From contig NZ_KN046818.1 of the NCBI RefSeq assembly GCF_000742135.1, forward strand, positions 2,930,097-2,994,096: a DNA stretch of 64,000 bases, read 5' to 3'. This document shows positions 62,052-64,000 of this stretch, piece by piece. The notes under the pieces were generated by a model. It made no database searches, had not been told where the DNA came from, and saw only the letters and a program-made list of their open reading frames with translations. Position 1 is the stretch's first letter. Each line of letters begins with the position of its first letter. A program made the translations under genes and the position numbers. Origin of the DNA: Klebsiella pneumoniae (lineage in GTDB: Bacteria > Pseudomonadota > Gammaproteobacteria > Enterobacterales > Enterobacteriaceae).

Positions 62052-63539
62052 ATGAAAAACCCCACCTTATTGCAATGTTTTCACTGGTACTACCCCACCG
62101 GCGGCGAGCTGTGGCCTGAGGTCGAAGCGCTGGCGCCCAGCCTGAATGAAATCGGCATCAATATGGTCTGGTTGCCACCCGCCTACAAAGGCGCCTCGGG
62201 CGGTTACTCCGTCGGCTATGATACCTACGATCTCTTTGACCTCGGCGAGTTTGATCAAAAAGGGTCTGTCGCCACCAAATATGGCGACAAAGCGCAGTTG
62301 CTGGCGGCGATCAACGCCCTGAAGGAGCACAATATCGCCGTGCTGCTGGATGTGGTGGTAAACCATAAAATGGGCGCTGATGAAAAAGAGTCTCTGCGCG
62401 TTCAGCGCGTCGATGAGCAGGATCGTACGCAAATTGACGAGGAGATCATTGAGTGCGAGGCATGGACGCGCTACACCTTCCCGGTGCGCGCCGGACAGTA
62501 TTCGCAGTTTGTCTGGGACTACAAATGTTTTAGCGGCATTGACCACATCGAGAACCCGACGGAAGACGGTGTGTTTAAAATCGTCAACGATTACACCGGC
62601 GAAGGCTGGAATGAACAGGTCGATGATGAGCTCGGCAACTTTGACTATCTGATGGGCGCCAATATCGATTTCCGCAATCATGCAGTGACCGAGGAGATCA
62701 AATACTGGGCGCGCTGGGTAATGGAGCAGACCGGCTGCGACGGTTTTCGTCTTGACGCGGTCAAGCATATCCCCGCCTGGTTTTATAAAGCGTGGATCGA
62801 GCATGTTCAGGAGGTGGCCCCGCAGCCGCTGTTTATTGTAGCGGAATACTGGTCCCATGAAGTGGAGAAGCTCCAGCAGTATATCGACCTGGTCGAGGGC
62901 AAAACGATGCTGTTTGATGCCCCACTGCAGATGAAATTTCATGAAGCGTCGCGCCAGGGCCGCGATTATGACATGAGCCAGATTTTCAGCGGGACGCTGG
63001 TGGAAGCCGACCCTTTCCATGCCGTCACTCTGGTCACCAATCATGATACGCAGCCGCTGCAGGCCCTCGAGGCGCCGGTTGAACCCTGGTTCAAGCCCCT
63101 CGCCTATGCGCTGATCCTGCTGCGGGAGAATGGCGTGCCCTCGGTCTTTTATGCCGATCTCTTCGGCGCTTCCTATGAGGATACCGGCGGCGACGGAGAG
63201 ACCTATGCCATTGAGATGCCCGTTATCGAACAACTCCACGAGCTGATCGACGCCCGTCAGCGTTTTGCCCATGGCGTGCAAACCCTTTGGTTCGATCATC
63301 CTAACTGCATCGCCTTTAGTCGTAGCGGTACTGACGACGATCCAGGCTGCGTGGTGATCATGTCCAATGGCGATGAGGGCGAAAAGACGCTGACGCTGGG
63401 CGAAAACTATGGCAACAAACGCTGGCGGGATTTTCTCGGTAACCGGGAAGAGATTGTCGAAACCGATGGCGAAGGCTGCGCGACCTTTACATGTAACGGG
63501 GGGAGCGTGAGCGTGTGGGTGTTAGAGGAGGTGCTGTAG
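62052..63539 (+). CDS. amyA: Cytoplasmic alpha-amylase
   Basis: 495 residues from [21 protein letters not shown]; no signal peptide, so it acts in the cytoplasm on malto-oligosaccharides or glycogen. GH13 motifs: region [12 protein letters not shown] (D100-H105), [12 protein letters not shown] with nucleophile D235, III FIVAEYW with acid E265, [15 protein letters not shown] lies before the ATG. It is divergent from tcyJ. Confidence 0.95.
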   Translation: MKNPTLLQCFHWYYPTGGELWPEVEALAPSLNEIGINMVWLPPAYKGASGGYSVGYDTYDLFDLGEFDQKGSVATKYGDKAQLLAAINALKEHNIAVLLDVVVNHKMGADEKESLRVQRVDEQDRTQIDEEIIECEAWTRYTFPVRAGQYSQFVWDYKCFSGIDHIENPTEDGVFKIVNDYTGEGWNEQVDDELGNFDYLMGANIDFRNHAVTEEIKYWARWVMEQTGCDGFRLDAVKHIPAWFYKAWIEHVQEVAPQPLFIVAEYWSHEVEKLQQYIDLVEGKTMLFDAPLQMKFHEASRQGRDYDMSQIFSGTLVEADPFHAVTLVTNHDTQPLQALEAPVEPWFKPLAYALILLRENGVPSVFYADLFGASYEDTGGDGETYAIEMPVIEQLHELIDARQRFAHGVQTLWFDHPNCIAFSRSGTDDDPGCVVIMSNGDEGEKTLTLGENYGNKRWRDFLGNREEIVETDGEGCATFTCNGGSVSVWVLEEVL

Positions 63540-63580
63540 TTCCCTGACGCCGGGCGGGCCAGCTATGGCCCGCCAAAATC

Positions 63581-64000
63581 TCAGCGCGTGGAGGCTGGCG
63601 CGCTGACGGGCCCCGTCGCTCGCGCTTTGGCCCACGCCTTCTCGCACTCCGGAGTGAGACGTTCAACACGGGACAACGTCATCCGATCGTAGGAGATTGT
63701 GTTGCCCTCGCGCTCGACAGGATAGATGTCCAGGGAAGCGGTCACGTTGTAGATCTCACTGTCACGATTCATCAGTTTCCCCGGCTGCGCAATCACGCGC
63801 TGCCACTGGCGGCAGTCGAAGGTGTCCCCTTCTTTGGTGACAATCAGGCTGGCAATGGCGTCAGGACTCATCATCGCGCTCTGCGGCCCTTTCGTTTGCC
63901 AGAAACCTGCAAGGCCAGCCGGCGCCGGCGCTTTAACGACGTCCTCATAACGATCAACCTGTACGCAACCGGCCAGCGCCACCACCATGCCAGCAAAAAA
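63581..64000 (-). CDS. yedD: Lipoprotein YedD, N-terminus outside window
   Basis: 140 codons are visible and the frame stays open to the window edge. A lipobox (VALAGC) near the visible start predicts lipidation of Cys, so only the first residues of the signal peptide are missing. YedD family block LAGFWQTKGPQSAMMSPDAIASLIVTKEGDTF (in parts), CRQWQRVI and EREGNTISYD are present. Outer-membrane lipoprotein of unknown function, linked to Cpx/Rcs envelope stress in E. coli. Confidence 0.85.
   Translation of the reverse strand, partial: FFAGMVVALAGCVQVDRYEDVVKAPAPAGLAGFWQTKGPQSAMMSPDAIASLIVTKEGDTFDCRQWQRVIAQPGKLMNRDSEIYNVTASLDIYPVEREGNTISYDRMTLSRVERLTPECEKAWAKARATGPVSAPASTR

Overview
The window is an enterobacterial chromosome segment that most resembles Klebsiella (K. 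pneumoniae complex or a close relative). Gene content and order follow the Escherichia coli stretch from yebY to yedD almost gene for gene: yebYZ-yobA-holE-exoX-ptrB-yebE-yebG-purT-eda-edd-zwf-hexR-pykA-lpxM-mepM-znuACB-ruvBAC-yebC-nudB-aspS-yecDEN-cmoAB-cutC-yecM-argS-uspC-otsAB-araHGF-ftnB-yecJ-ftnA-yecH-tyrP-yecA-tRNAs-pgsA-uvrC-uvrY-yecF-sdiA-tcyNL-dcyD-tcyJ-amyA-yedD. Both blocks of flagellar genes that E. coli carries here are absent (flh/che/mot between argS and uspC; fliZACDST between tcyJ and amyA). That fits a non-motile lineage. No phage, insertion sequence, integrase or CRISPR array was seen.

Layout. 1-1.4 kb: a truncated VirK/YbjX gene, a new 47-residue membrane protein, a terminator-like switch, and the overlapping sRNAs RyeA and SdsR. 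1.4-8.8 kb: copper proteins, exonuclease X, oligopeptidase B, SOS-controlled yebG, PurR-controlled purT. 8.8-15.8 kb: Entner-Doudoroff and pentose-phosphate entry (eda, edd, zwf), HexR and pyruvate kinase. 15.8-20.8 kb: LpxM, MepM and the Zur-controlled zinc importer. 20.9-33.5 kb: Holliday-junction proteins, aspS, tRNA wobble modification and argS. 33.5-36.5 kb: a rhamnogalacturonide pair (GH105 hydrolase and GPH symporter) where the flagellar master locus would be. 36.6-43.3 kb: uspC, trehalose synthesis, arabinose ABC importer. 43.9-51.3 kb: ferritins, a second GPH symporter broken by a frameshift, an EmrB/MdtD-like exporter, an RpiB/LacAB-family isomerase, a frameshifted yecH, tyrP. 51-58 kb: yecA, a DHDPS/NAL-family enzyme, the leuZ-cysT-glyW tRNA cluster, pgsA, uvrC, uvrY, sdiA. 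58.5-64 kb: cystine importer, D-cysteine desulfhydrase, cytoplasmic alpha-amylase, partial lipoprotein yedD.

The most interesting reading is that the accessory genes form one scattered pathway. KdgR-like operators precede three of them: the GH105/symporter pair, the second symporter (also with a good CRP site) and the RpiB-family isomerase. The first symporter also has a promoter laid out like E. coli rhaBAD, with two inverted 17-bp half-sites, the proximal one overlapping the -35 by 4 bp. Together they would import unsaturated galacturonate- or rhamnogalacturonate-derived oligosaccharides, cleave them, isomerise the released 4-deoxy-5-ketouronate and, through genes outside the window, deliver KDPG to Eda, which is in the window.

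Two genes (second symporter, yecH) each differ by a single base at a homopolymer. Recent decay and sequencing error both remain possible.
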